Below are positions 1 to 9,785 of a DNA stretch of 64,000 nt, piece after piece. Every line of letters begins with the position of its first letter. The stretch's first letter is position 1. Origin of the DNA: Opisthocomus hoazin (Eukaryota; Chordata; Aves; Opisthocomiformes; Opisthocomidae); contig NC_134422.1 in NCBI RefSeq assembly GCF_030867145.1, forward strand, positions 7,009,531-7,073,530, given 5' to 3'. Below the pieces are notes generated by a model, which did no database searches, was not told the origin of the DNA, and was given only the letters and a program-made list of their open reading frames with translations. A program made the translations under genes and the position numbers.

Positions 1-533
1 AAATGAGTGAGGGGTCTTCCTCCCCAAACAACCACCAGAGACCCTCCGAGACCCCTGTGCAGGTGCAGATGACTTTGCTGGCTCGGCACAATCCCTGGGC
101 AGGCGCAGACGACCCTACTTGTGCAACATAATGAATATGCATTAGACAGGTGGAATAACTGTATTAGTTAGGGGGAGCTTTTTGTAACTTGTGTGTATAA
201 ATACCTGATGCGATTGCAAGCAGGTGTATGCACCCACCACCGGAGGACCCCAATCACCAGAATTTGCCACTGGATCCATGGGTGCTGATATCTCTTATCT
301 TTCTTTTTGTTTTCCTCTCTTTCTCTCTCTGACTTCCTAGGCACATAAGGGCAATGTTCTTGTAAGTTCGTCCATCCGCTATATTTTGCAGTTTGTTTTA
401 AGTTTTGCCAAGTCAATATCCATTCTAATCCCAGCGCATTCAAAGCAATGTCGTTATAAAGTCGCAAAGTTACCATCTTTTGTAATTCCGCTGAATTCCA
501 CATAAAGCTTTGTAGCTCTTGGGTCACTGTCAT
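1..533 (+). mobile_element. LTR-like sequence (probable solo or partial endogenous retrovirus LTR)
   Basis: The stretch has the layout of a retroviral LTR, cut by the left edge of the window. A GC-rich U3-like part is followed by a TATA box (tataaata, 196-203), then a GC-richer R/U5-like part, a long T/C tract at about 296-338 and an AT-rich tail. No gag, pol or env reading frame is seen next to it, so if it is an LTR it is a solo or truncated copy. No terminal inverted dinucleotides or target duplication could be fixed because the 5' end lies outside the window. The family (ERVL or ERVK type) is not assigned. It could also be ordinary promoter-like sequence. Confidence 0.45.
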
Positions 534-1504
534 GACTCCTGGTTACTGCGCAGAGAATGGAAAAAGATCACCTCCCCTTACCGAGTGGGACAGGACGACC
601 TTTTAGGTCTTTTTACTTGTGAAAGAACAGCATTAACTGTCTTACTCAAAAGATGTGATTGTGCATCACTCATGTTGGAACTCTTCCTTCAGGGCTGGGC
701 AATACACTTAGAAACAAGGTTTTATGTAATCATTGGTAAGCAGACACTGCAAAACCATATGCAATTCAGTCACAATGTGAACAAGTTTTATTATTCCTAC
801 AGGAAGAAGAATTCTCTGTGAATCGCTATGATCCTCAGTGGATGCTTTCCCTCCTGCCTTTCTGGTACTGAATTAGCCCTTCCACATTAAAGCATGCCGA
901 CATGGGAATCACCTGAGTCATGAATGTATAAAAACCTGAAAACAAAACTAATTCTCAGTTTTTATCAGATAAGGAAGCAGATGCAATATAGCAGAGATCC
1001 CTTAAGGGATCCTTAAGGATCATTAAGCAGATGCACTATAGTAGAGATCCCTTAACAGATCTACTGTAAGAAGATGAAAAAGAAAAATACTGATTAGATC
1101 TCCTGGAAGACACGGATCATTGAGACATTGAAGTGCAAGCACATACACAGTTCAGCTGTCTCTCATAAGTGACTTTTTTTTCCCCAAATAAAACTTGCAC
1201 TTATTTATGGCAATCTTCAATACTTCATTAGTACTTTCCGTAAATGAAAACTAGGAACAAAGAGTCACCCTAAATTTAAGTTAATGGAACTTGTTTGCTC
1301 CATATTTTTTTAAGCAGGAATCGCATGTATTGTGGAAGCTGTTTTCACAGAGATTTTGTTCACATGCTTATGATTTGTTTTGATTCTCTGTACAGAACCA
1401 CCCAGAGCAAACTTCCTGGGAATAATACTTGTGAGCATCCCTCTTTCATAAAACAAATATTAGTATGTATATTATCATTATTTCTGGAACCTCATCCTAT
1501 TCAG
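534..1504. other. AT-rich non-coding stretch with short direct repeats and palindromes
   Basis: No gene is seen. A segment of about 31 bases at 975-1005 recurs with three mismatches at 1025-1055. Two palindromes sit between the copies: a perfect 14-mer at 997-1010 (ATCCCTTAAGGGAT) and a perfect 12-mer at 1009-1020 sharing two bases with it. The rest is unremarkable. Confidence 0.6.
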
Positions 1505-1936
1505 TAGTAACAACTGAAGCTGTTACCCAAATAGATGACGGATTTTATACAGAACCATATCCTGAAAGTGTTAGAACAGAGTACCTCAGCCTTACTGAAC
1601 CTGTTCGCTCTTCTTCAAGTCTCCGAAGCTTAAACCAAGAAGAAATACAGCCCATTCCTTATTCTGTCATTCGCATGAGATGCACAGGACTGTCTCATCT
1701 CTAATCTGTTCCTCAGTTCTTTCAGTCCATTAGACCAGTCAGCTCCTAACCACCATGAAGGAGCAGCAGATGTGAGCCAAGTTTGCTCTGAAGGGGTGTC
1801 TAAATTAAAAAAGGCTGACAATAACTGCTGTATAGTATCCTCCTCAGAAAGCGTCCAGCGACCTATGCCAGCTACCAGTGGTTACCTGCCCCTTCCTGCC
1901 TCACAGGTAAATCAGCTTGATTCACTGAGAATTTAA
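1505..1936 (+). pseudogene. Frame-broken coding-like exon, unidentified (cytoplasmic-tail-like)
   Basis: Two overlapping plus-strand frames read like one protein broken by a single small indel. The first is open from before 1505 to a stop at 1702-1704. The second is open from 1679 to a stop at 1934-1936. Both avoid low complexity and are rich in Ser, Glu, Pro and Tyr, with tyrosine motifs such as TEYLSL, DGFYTEP and, near the end, TSGYLPLP. This suggests the cytoplasmic tail of a receptor, but no family could be assigned. A plausible acceptor (cctattcag) ends at 1504, and a donor-like CAG|GTAAAT lies at 1916/1917. The second frame can also run past that donor to its own stop, so this could be a last exon. 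The frame break lies within 1679-1704. It may be a pseudogene, an assembly indel, or two exons misread as one. Confidence 0.35.
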
Positions 1937-1950
1937 CTCTAAGCAAAGGC

Positions 1951-2002
1951 GGTTATTTTCAATTATCTTCAGGTCCGGTTATTTTCAATTATCTTCAGGT
2001 CC
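1951..2002. repeat. Perfect tandem duplication, 26 bp x 2
   Basis: Two identical 26-base units, each beginning ggttattttcaa, lie head to tail at 1951-1976 and 1977-2002. Their identity points to a recent duplication. The position just downstream of the broken exon at 1505-1936 is noted, but nothing links the two. Confidence 0.9.
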
Positions 2003-2582
2003 ATCTGCTGCCTTGTCTCTGTACCCATTCTACCCAGGGCATCTGTAATTCAGAGGCTGCTTCTACCTGCTGCGTGGCATTTATTATTTATTTCAGGTTC
2101 TGACAGAAGCCATGATTTTACATAAGTACACTTTTCAGGTCCTTCTGAATAGCTTCAGCTTTTTGTAAAATTTCCCATTACAGCACTAGGACCAGACAAC
2201 TGATTTTCATGAGCTCCTAAGATGTCTTCGAGGAACAGATTTATACCACACTTTTTTTTTTGTTTTGCATGAATTTACTAAGTCAATGAAATTTTTAGAC
2301 TGAGAAAATGGGGAGAAAGCAATACCTTTAAATACTTGATATCATACTGAGAGCCTGTACTGAGGAGCAGCCTTTTTTATTAATATGCCTGGATGCGTAT
2401 TTTTTTAAAAAAGTAAGAAACCAACCAACAGCAAACTGAACAACAGAGAACAAGTAAACAGCACATCAGATGCTCTGTTAAGACATACCGAAAGACTGCC
2501 AGAGAACCACAGGGAAACTGTTTAGCAGCACTGCTGATCTGCCCCTCACTTTATTTAATCCACTAATCAATCCACTAATCAG
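2003..2582. other. Non-coding stretch
   Basis: AT-rich with T runs near 2250 and 2400. No gene is seen. At 2558-2581 a 12-base unit (aatccactaatc) is present twice. These two copies supply ctaat branch-point-like motifs just before the exon-like segment at 2583. Confidence 0.6.
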
Positions 2583-2803
2583 GATCTGGGTGGGGGCGTG
2601 GGGAAATTTACCAAAACTCTGAAGCAAAGCAGAACATAAGCTTCAAAAACGCTATCCTGAAGCGTAGAGGTGTCCGGAGAAGGAAGGATTTTTTCAGTCC
2701 CGAGGCTGACACCCAGACCCAGCGGGCCACCACCTGCCTTACCCGCTTCGTGGGCCACCGACAGTCACCAGGGCAGAGCAGACCTCGCACGGGCAGACTG
2801 AAG
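2583..2803 (+). other. Candidate coding exon, GC-rich, unidentified
   Basis: This 221-base segment is clearly richer in C and G than its flanks. An acceptor-like sequence (two ctaat motifs then atcag) ends at 2582, and a strong donor GAAG|GTGAGA follows at 2803/2804. One frame is open for 73 codons across the whole segment: it starts after two bases at 2585, and an upstream stop at 2576-2578 closes it on the left. The predicted peptide is basic in its middle (KRRGVRRRKDFFSPEAD) and Arg/Gln-rich at the end. No domain is recognised. The absence of an ATG fits an internal exon. The surrounding skew suggests leftward transcription, which argues against it unless a separate rightward gene enters from the left edge. 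It could be a chance pseudo-exon. Confidence 0.25.
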
Positions 2804-4059
2804 GTGAGAAGCAAGGCGCACCTACACGCTCACCCTTTGTTCCACGCACTGTACTCTGCCTGGGGAGAAGACTAAATACTACTTCGAAGAAAGTGTTTAT
2901 GAATCATTGATTAGCCACTGTCATCAGCACCGCCAAAAGGTTTTTCAAGTACCAAACCCTCACCGCAGCCTATTAGATCAAATGGGTGGGAACAGACTGA
3001 GCTGCAGTTCACAAAAACAGTCAGAGAATGACTGGGTGGAATTAAATCAATGAAGTGCAGGAAGACAGGCCTGTTATCTGCAGGATGAAACAACTTAGAG
3101 GGACAATTTTCATGCCAGAACCTGCATTTATTCCTCTGCAGGCAATCATGAACAAAGCATCAGAGGTAGCAGGACATTATCAGGCAATCCCTCCCAGAGT
3201 TTTCAGGCAATGCCGTGCCTGTCTGGACACGGCTTAACAAACCAGTCCGTGTGGCCACTTTGCCAGGCAGAAGTCTCTGACCACCAAAGGAAACATGAAC
3301 TGGGAACAGAAAAACAAGTTTTAATGGATGAGGGCGAAAAGTTTCCGGCTTTCAAAATGGAAATTAGAGATGCATTTTTAAAGCATCAAGTACCTTTGGT
3401 TGTGGGTGTTGTTTATTTTTAAAAGAAGTGATATACCCACACTGAATGTGGTGCAGCAGTCAGCAATGATTTTACTCTCTGAGAGTTTGCTTTCATTGTC
3501 TTACTTCAAAAGAGGAAAGAAAAACTCAAAGGTATTTCACTTAACCTGTACTCCCAGTCTCCAAACGTCAGGGGCTTACCACTTCTTCTACTGGTCTCTT
3601 AGTGAAGGTACTGGTTTCACCTGCTAATCACTCTGCCAAACAGACCAGTCTGATAAATCTTCACCGAGCTGAGTACTACTTGCAGTGCAGTAGTGGGCAA
3701 GTAGGTAGAGATAACATGAAAAAAAGGGATTTCTCAAAACGCATTTTATTTAGGAATCAGCTGAAGTACTCTCCTAGTCAAACAAATACTTGTGTTAAGC
3801 TTCAAGCCATCTGAAGCTGATTATCACTAATTACCTGCACAAAGAGTGTAAACAAAGCATGGGCTACCCTCCATAAAACATTTACACCGAATTTCATCAA
3901 AAGCTGTATCAGCTCTCCATTTTCCTAGCTTGTAAGAAAAGGTCTTAAGAGTCAAAACTACTTCATACCTCTCTATAACACCAATTTCAGACACACATAT
4001 TGTCCCATTGCCCTTCCCAGAAATTGAGTGTTTGTCAGCATTATTCTAAACAAACTTAC
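2804..4059. other. Non-coding stretch
   Basis: No gene is supported. Short open frames on both strands (for example 3055-3237, 3210-3422 and 3602-3814 on the plus strand) have no splice signals or domains. A frame without a start codon on the minus strand, about 3830-4050, is open but looks like chance. Confidence 0.5.
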
Positions 4060-4140
4060 TTTTTCAACCTCTTGGAGCTAGAACACTTTCCCAGTCTCCT
4101 ACATCCATCTACAGCTGGAATCATGTCAGTAACTTTTTCA
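4060..4140 (-). other. Candidate minus-strand exon (81 bp), unidentified
   Basis: Read on the minus strand, an acceptor with a pyrimidine-rich tract and an upstream branch-like ttaat (ending cattttctcag) precedes base 4140, and a strong donor AAA|GTAAGTTTG follows base 4060. The 81 bases keep exactly one frame open, entering and leaving in phase 2. The 26 whole codons encode a peptide beginning EKVTDMIPAVDGCRRLG, with no recognised domain. Orientation agrees with the leftward transcription inferred from base skew between here and the CpG island. A pseudo-exon cannot be excluded. Confidence 0.2.
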
Positions 4141-7006
4141 CTGAGAAAATGGCTAGCTCATTAAGAAAGTACTACATGCATACGAACCCACAAAGCAGAA
4201 TTTGATACTACCCCAATCATAAACCTACAAAACACTTCATGAACCTATATGAAGAACTGTCCTAATGATCTTTTGCCAGCTCTCACATCTAAGAGCAGAA
4301 GCTTGGTATAACAACTCTATTCTAATGGTTCTTTCAGACTAATAATAGCATAACAGGTGCACACAAGCAGGTGTGCATGTTAACCAGTGACTATAGCAAT
4401 GTTTTATCTTTGTATTTCAATAAGGTATTACAGTCAACAAACTACTGGCAGGAACAGCTAAGCAAACTGCCTTCTGCAGGGTATCCAACACACCCCGAAA
4501 GTCAAATCAAGCCTGCCAGAACCTCACCCACAGATCAGTTCACCGAGCAAATCAGTGACCCTGCCCTGCTCCCTTCAAGAGCGAGAAGGAAAGCGGGCTG
4601 TGAGCTGGATGATCAGTTCCTGCTGATCCTCTTCCCCCTGATATCCCATCTTCCCAGGCCTAGAGCCTCCAGGACCAAAGCGTGCCAAAGTATGGACAGC
4701 CGTGCAGGGAGACATCACAGGACTTCCACATTGATGGAAGATACATCACATGATGTAACTGAACACAAGCGAGTCTGGCACAGCGTGGGCTTATTCTTGA
4801 GTCCTGTCCAGAAACGGAGCAACAAAGCAACATTTAACAGGAATGTCACGGCGCACCTCTAAACCACAACAGCACAGAGCCTCCACAATGCCCCAGGAGG
4901 AGGCCATGGAGCCTGTCCTGCCCGAAACATCAAACATCTCTAACCAACAAACTACTTCAACCATTTGTCGGCTAATGTAAAAGTTAGAGTAACTTACTAT
5001 CTGCAAGTGACCACTACTAATACCATTCAGCAGTCTCTAAGGAAAGCCTAATAAATGAGCGTATCAACAAATCCCACACAGATGTACTGCATATTCCATT
5101 TGAATGGTGACAGTCTTTTCCTGAACAGGGCTGAACGTTTCAAGAAACACAAAGCTGTTATGAATTAACTTTTTTTTTTTCCTTTGGAAATATTGATATT
5201 TCATCGCTGGCTGAAATAAAAGATCACCTTCTGAAGGTTAACTGGCAAATAACACCCTGTTCCTCCAACTTTTTATTCCTAGTAAATCCATAATTCAGAA
5301 ACCAAATACACTTTGTCTACTTGTACAGCCAAAACTTTGGGTTTTAAAAAAAAAAATCTAAAGCCAGCCATCCGTTCAATAAAATCAGTTTCCAAAAACC
5401 CATTCAAAGTAAACACGCTCCAGCTACAGAGATACTGATTTCATTTCCTCTCATTAAATGATCATCAGTGAACAAAGTGTTACATAGTATTACACATTAG
5501 AAGTAATACATAAATGTATTATAGATAATACTATATCAGTATTTGTTATTCAAGAAATCAGCTTTGATTTTTGCATTACTGAGGAGGCAAATTCTTGGGA
5601 AAAACACCAAATTGCTTTAAAGTTCACTATTTCATCAGTTCCCGGGTAAGCGAGAACACATATGAGCTAAAGATGGCAGAAACAAAGCATATCAAAACGG
5701 TGAAGTCTGCAGTGACGGACATTTCAAGGCCCAAAGCTAAATTACTTTTGCACACTCCATCTGAAGCAATGCTCCAGTTGACTTGTGCATTGCTAGGGAG
5801 CATCAGCTTTTGAAGGCCAAGCTGTCTGAAACCCAAGAACACCATGCCCCTTTCTCCTTGGTCACAGAAGGACTTGTGTAAGAGCCACCCATCACCTGGG
5901 TCACGCTTATGCAGCAGCATGAAAATCCTGTGGCTGATTAAACCGGCTTGAATGTTGCTCAGATCCACACAAGAGACATTAGCTTTCTCGTCAATACTCA
6001 GAGACTTAAAAAAAATACCCAGCTGAAGGAAGAAATTTACCATTTTTTTCTGTTTAAGAGTTTCTGTTTGTCTGTTTAAGCCGATTATGCTTACAAAAAT
6101 TCGTAAGACATTACTAGTGGAAAAAAAATCTGAACTTTGTAAAAGATGGGATTGTTTCTTAACTAGGATTTGCATCTCTTCACAATTGATCTTTCTGAAA
6201 GAATTGCTGCATACTTACTATATAGCTAACTATTACACTAAATTTTCTGCTGGATGATACATGACACAATAACAGACATTTGAGAGGTCTATTAAGCTCA
6301 GGCAGTTTTCCAGTTTGTTCAGTATCACCATTTGCCTCTCTGAAAACAGACTCAAGACATACCTAGAAAATTTAACAAGTGTTTATTGAATTTAATCCCT
6401 ATCTATCCCTGCAACATTTGAGTGAACAGTATTACTAATACTGAAACAATTGCAGTCATATATATCCAACCCACTAAGTCAGAAAAACTACAGGTTGAAG
6501 ATATGCTACACTTTATATTATTTGCAGTACTTCTAACATACAACTTGTTTGCTTTTCAGGGCAAATGGAAGTGAATAGCTACATATACATATGTATATAC
6601 GTATGTTTGCTCTGGAACCAACACAATAGCAACCAAGTTCACACAAACCTAAACCAGATTTGGGGCTCAAATCAAAAGCTCTGGCTGCTCCTACATGCTT
6701 CAGGCTTAAGATCTCACCCTTGCCATCCCCGAGCTCCGCTGGAAGCTATGGCCCAGCCAGCGGAACCACAGGCACTTCAGCACCCACACCACGAGCCAAT
6801 TCACAACCCTCGCCACAGTTCTACAGTGAGAAAAAAAAACTTACTAGCCTGGACTGGACCCCGACAGCTGAGAAACGACGTATGCATCCCCTGTCACCCC
6901 TGCTCCAGAGACAGTGAACTCCAGCAGAGACAGGGCAGGCAGCTGGGGTCAGAGACATCTTAAAATAGCTGCAACGGACTCCAGACTTTAAAAGCACATC
7001 CTCCAG
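4141..7006. other. Intron-like stretch without supported genes
   Basis: AT-rich, with C in excess of G on the plus strand. The longest open frames, 4371-4862 (+, 163 codons) and 5627-6175 (-, 182 codons), show no domain, no signal peptide and no splice or promoter context. No repeat family is recognised until the CR1 that starts near 7007. Confidence 0.5.
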
Positions 7007-8114
7007 GTGGTTCCAGCAGAAGAGCTCAGGAAGTGTGGGCTGGATGAGTGGTCAGTGAGGTGGATAGAGAACTGGCTGAATGGCAGAACTCAGAGGGTTG
7101 TCATCAGTGGCGCTGAGTCTAGTTGGAGGCTGGTAACTAGTGGTGTCCCTCAGGGGTCAGTACTAGGCCCAGTCTTGTTTAACTTCTTCATCAACGACCT
7201 GGATGAAGAGTTAGAGTGTACCCTCAGCAAGTTTGCTGATGACACCAAACTGGGAGGTGTGGTAGACACACCAGAAGGCTGTGCTGCCATTCAGCGTCAC
7301 CTGGATAGGCTGGAAAGTTGGGCAGAGAGGAACCTGATGAGGTTCAACAAAGGCAAATGCAGAGTCCTGCACATGAGGAGGAACAACCTCATGCATCAGT
7401 ACAGGCTTGGGGTGGACCTGCTGGAGAGCAGCTCTGCGGAGAGGGACCTGGGTGTCCTGGTGGACGACAGGTTAACCATGAGCCAGCAGTGTGCCCTGGA
7501 TGCCAAGAAGGCCAATGGGATCCTGGGGTGCATCAAGAAGAGTGTGGCCAGCAGGTCGAGGGAGGTTCTCCTTCCCCTCTACACTGCCCTGGTGAGGCCT
7601 CATCTGGAGTACTCTGTCCAGTTCTGGGCTCCCCAGTTCAAGAAAGATGAAGAGCTACTGGAGAGAGTCCAGCGGAGGGCTACAAGGATGGTGAGGGGAC
7701 TGGAGCATCTCCCCTATGAGGAGAGGCTGAGGGAACTGGGCTTGTTCAGCCTGAAGAAGAGAAGGCTGAGAGGGGACCTTATAAATGCTTATAAATATTT
7801 CAAGGGTGGGTGTCAGGAGGATGGGGCCAAGGTCTTTCCAGTGGTGCCCAGTGACAGGACAAGGGGCAATGGGCACAAACTGAAGCACAGGAAGTTCCGT
7901 CTGAACATGAGGAAGAACTTCTTCCCTCTGAGGGTGACGGAGCACTGGAACAGGCTGCCCAGGGAGGTGGTGGAGTCTCCTTCTCTGGAGATATTCAAGA
8001 CCTGCCTGGACACGGTCGTGTGCAGCCTGCTGTAGGTGACCCTGCTTTGGCAGGGGGTTAGACTAGATGACCCACAGAGGTCCCTTCCAACCCCTACCAT
8101 TCTGTGATTCTGTG
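7007..8114 (+). mobile_element. CR1 LINE, 5'-truncated, with open 3' part of ORF2
   Basis: This is the 3' part of a CR1 non-LTR retrotransposon. A single uninterrupted frame of 342 codons (7007-8035) covers the C-terminal half of ORF2. It contains the reverse-transcriptase motif [16 protein letters not shown] (residues 44-59) and the catalytic FADD (76-79). The conserved CR1 C-terminal part follows, with [29 protein letters not shown] and [20 protein letters not shown]. The first reverse-transcriptase motifs and the whole endonuclease are missing, as in most CR1 insertions, so the copy cannot move by itself. After the TAG comes the short CR1 3' UTR with the conserved GACTAGATGACC-type stretch and an octamer tail ending at 8114. 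The undamaged frame suggests a fairly recent insertion. The 5' junction lies at about 7000-7030. Confidence 0.95.
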
Positions 8115-9721
8115 AGCCCCAGAGCAAGGCAAAACCCAGTCTATGTGAAATGCCCAACTTGTCAGAAGGATGATCTTGTAGCTATCTCTGATAACATTGA
8201 AGTCTGAAGCTCAAAATTAGCAAGATTATACTATTAACTGTAAAAACTGTAAAGCTGAGTACATGCAGTTTTCAGGCTTTTTCTTTCTTAGCCTAAGCCT
8301 TTGAAAAATAAAGTTGATTTTTACCTCAGTTGAGAGAAAACCTAATGCCCAGCAGAGCTTGAACTGTAACTGTCTAGTTTGTATCAGCCAAGCTTATTAT
8401 TAAAAATACCTCAGTTTCAGCCTTGCATTACTGTTCTGTAACATGGGAAACCCACTGCACTCCTTATCAGATAACGTAGACCCTTCCCTACAGGAGTCGT
8501 CTATGCATTTCCCTGGAGGAGAAATGCAAGATTATCTCTTACAGCATATTTCAATTTCATTGCCCAGTCTAGTTTTACGGGACCCAAAAGATGGGTATTT
8601 CCACCACAGCTCCTCTCAGAAAGGCATTCTATTCGAATAATCCATTGCTGTTGGGGTTTTTTTCCTGGTACACAGCCAAAGTAATCTTTTCTCCTCTTTA
8701 GTTTCACTCCATTACTCTTACTCAAACAAATCATAGGCATGTGAAAGTACATTAAGACTTTTTTTCCCCAAAAAAAACCACTTCAGTTACAATGAAGAGT
8801 TCACCACATTGAAAATGTTAATCTTGACTTTCATTTTTGCAGGTGAAAAATATCCATACTAGCCAACAGAAAGTTGACTTCTATTCTAACAAAAAATACC
8901 TTTCTCCAGCAGATTCACAGCTAGTTTGGGGTGGGTTTTTTTTTTGTTTATCTTTTCATTTTAAATCCATAAGATTTTGAAAAGCACTGGGCTGTACCCT
9001 CTGGAGACAGGTGTCTTTATTTGCTGCAGAGAACTTGTACAGAACAACAGCAACATAATACTTTCCTCATTAACATCTGCAGATCGTTATCACCTGGAAA
9101 GTTCACACTGAAATGGTACAACTGCTTTCAGCAGTCAGAAGTTCATACTCACAGATGTTACCAGGAGGGGTTTTTGATCATTCCTTTGTTGCCTTGTTAC
9201 CTATCCTGGCAAACCATGGACAAATTTCTGCACACAGCTGCACCTTCATGGAAATTCTGTGGGAGGTGCAGCTCATCTCAGGCCTATTCTATGCCTCTTA
9301 CCAAACCAGTCACAGAGTACTACACCGTGCAAAAAACAACTGATAATTACAAGCCAGGAAACAGAAAAAAAACACCTGTACCTGATTTCCAAACCCCTAA
9401 CTTGATTCTGCCCGAGGACCACACTGCATTCGATGCTAGTTCACCCAAATAGTCTTGAAACTCAATGAGTTTCAATGGACTGGGTATTAAATTTCTTCCA
9501 CAACAGCTGACTAGACAACATCCTAGGAAAGACATGTAAGTCTAGAGGTAGAGCCATACACTCCCTTGCTTTGGTGAATATGAAGTAGGAATCTCTGACA
9601 GCACAGCTATACGACAACCTGATGAAAGCCATCAAGGCAAGCAGAAGTTGACATCTCCGTCTTGGACTGCAGCTAAACAGGTCCACACCCACAGAGGTAA
9701 AATGAAAATCCTAAAAGTTCA
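8115..9721. other. Intron-like stretch without supported genes
   Basis: AT-rich with short A and T runs. Open frames at 9021-9452 and 9113-9343 (+) overlap in different frames and show no domain or splice context. Nothing else is seen. Confidence 0.5.
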
Positions 9722-9785
9722 CCGAATCAGAGTATCTTGAGTTGGAAGGGACCCATACAGATCATTGAGTCCAACTCCTGACTTC
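9722..9785 (-). mobile_element. CR1 3'-end fragment (old)
   Basis: The plus strand shows the reverse complement of a degenerate CR1 3' end: a gaatcag-type tail remnant, the core gttggaagggaccc, then atcattgagtccaactcc. Only about 60 bases remain, and divergence from the two long CR1 copies here is high. Confidence 0.7.

Noticed and set aside
3830..4050. Start-less minus-strand open frame of about 70 codons
   Set aside because: Its phase does not fit the neighbouring candidate exon at 4060-4140 and no proper acceptor lies before it.
4371..4862. 163-codon plus-strand open frame
   Set aside because: No domain and no splice signals; orientation opposes the local skew.
5627..6175. 182-codon minus-strand open frame
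   Set aside because: Longest non-repeat frame in AT-rich DNA, but no domain, splice or promoter context could be found; length alone is weak evidence.
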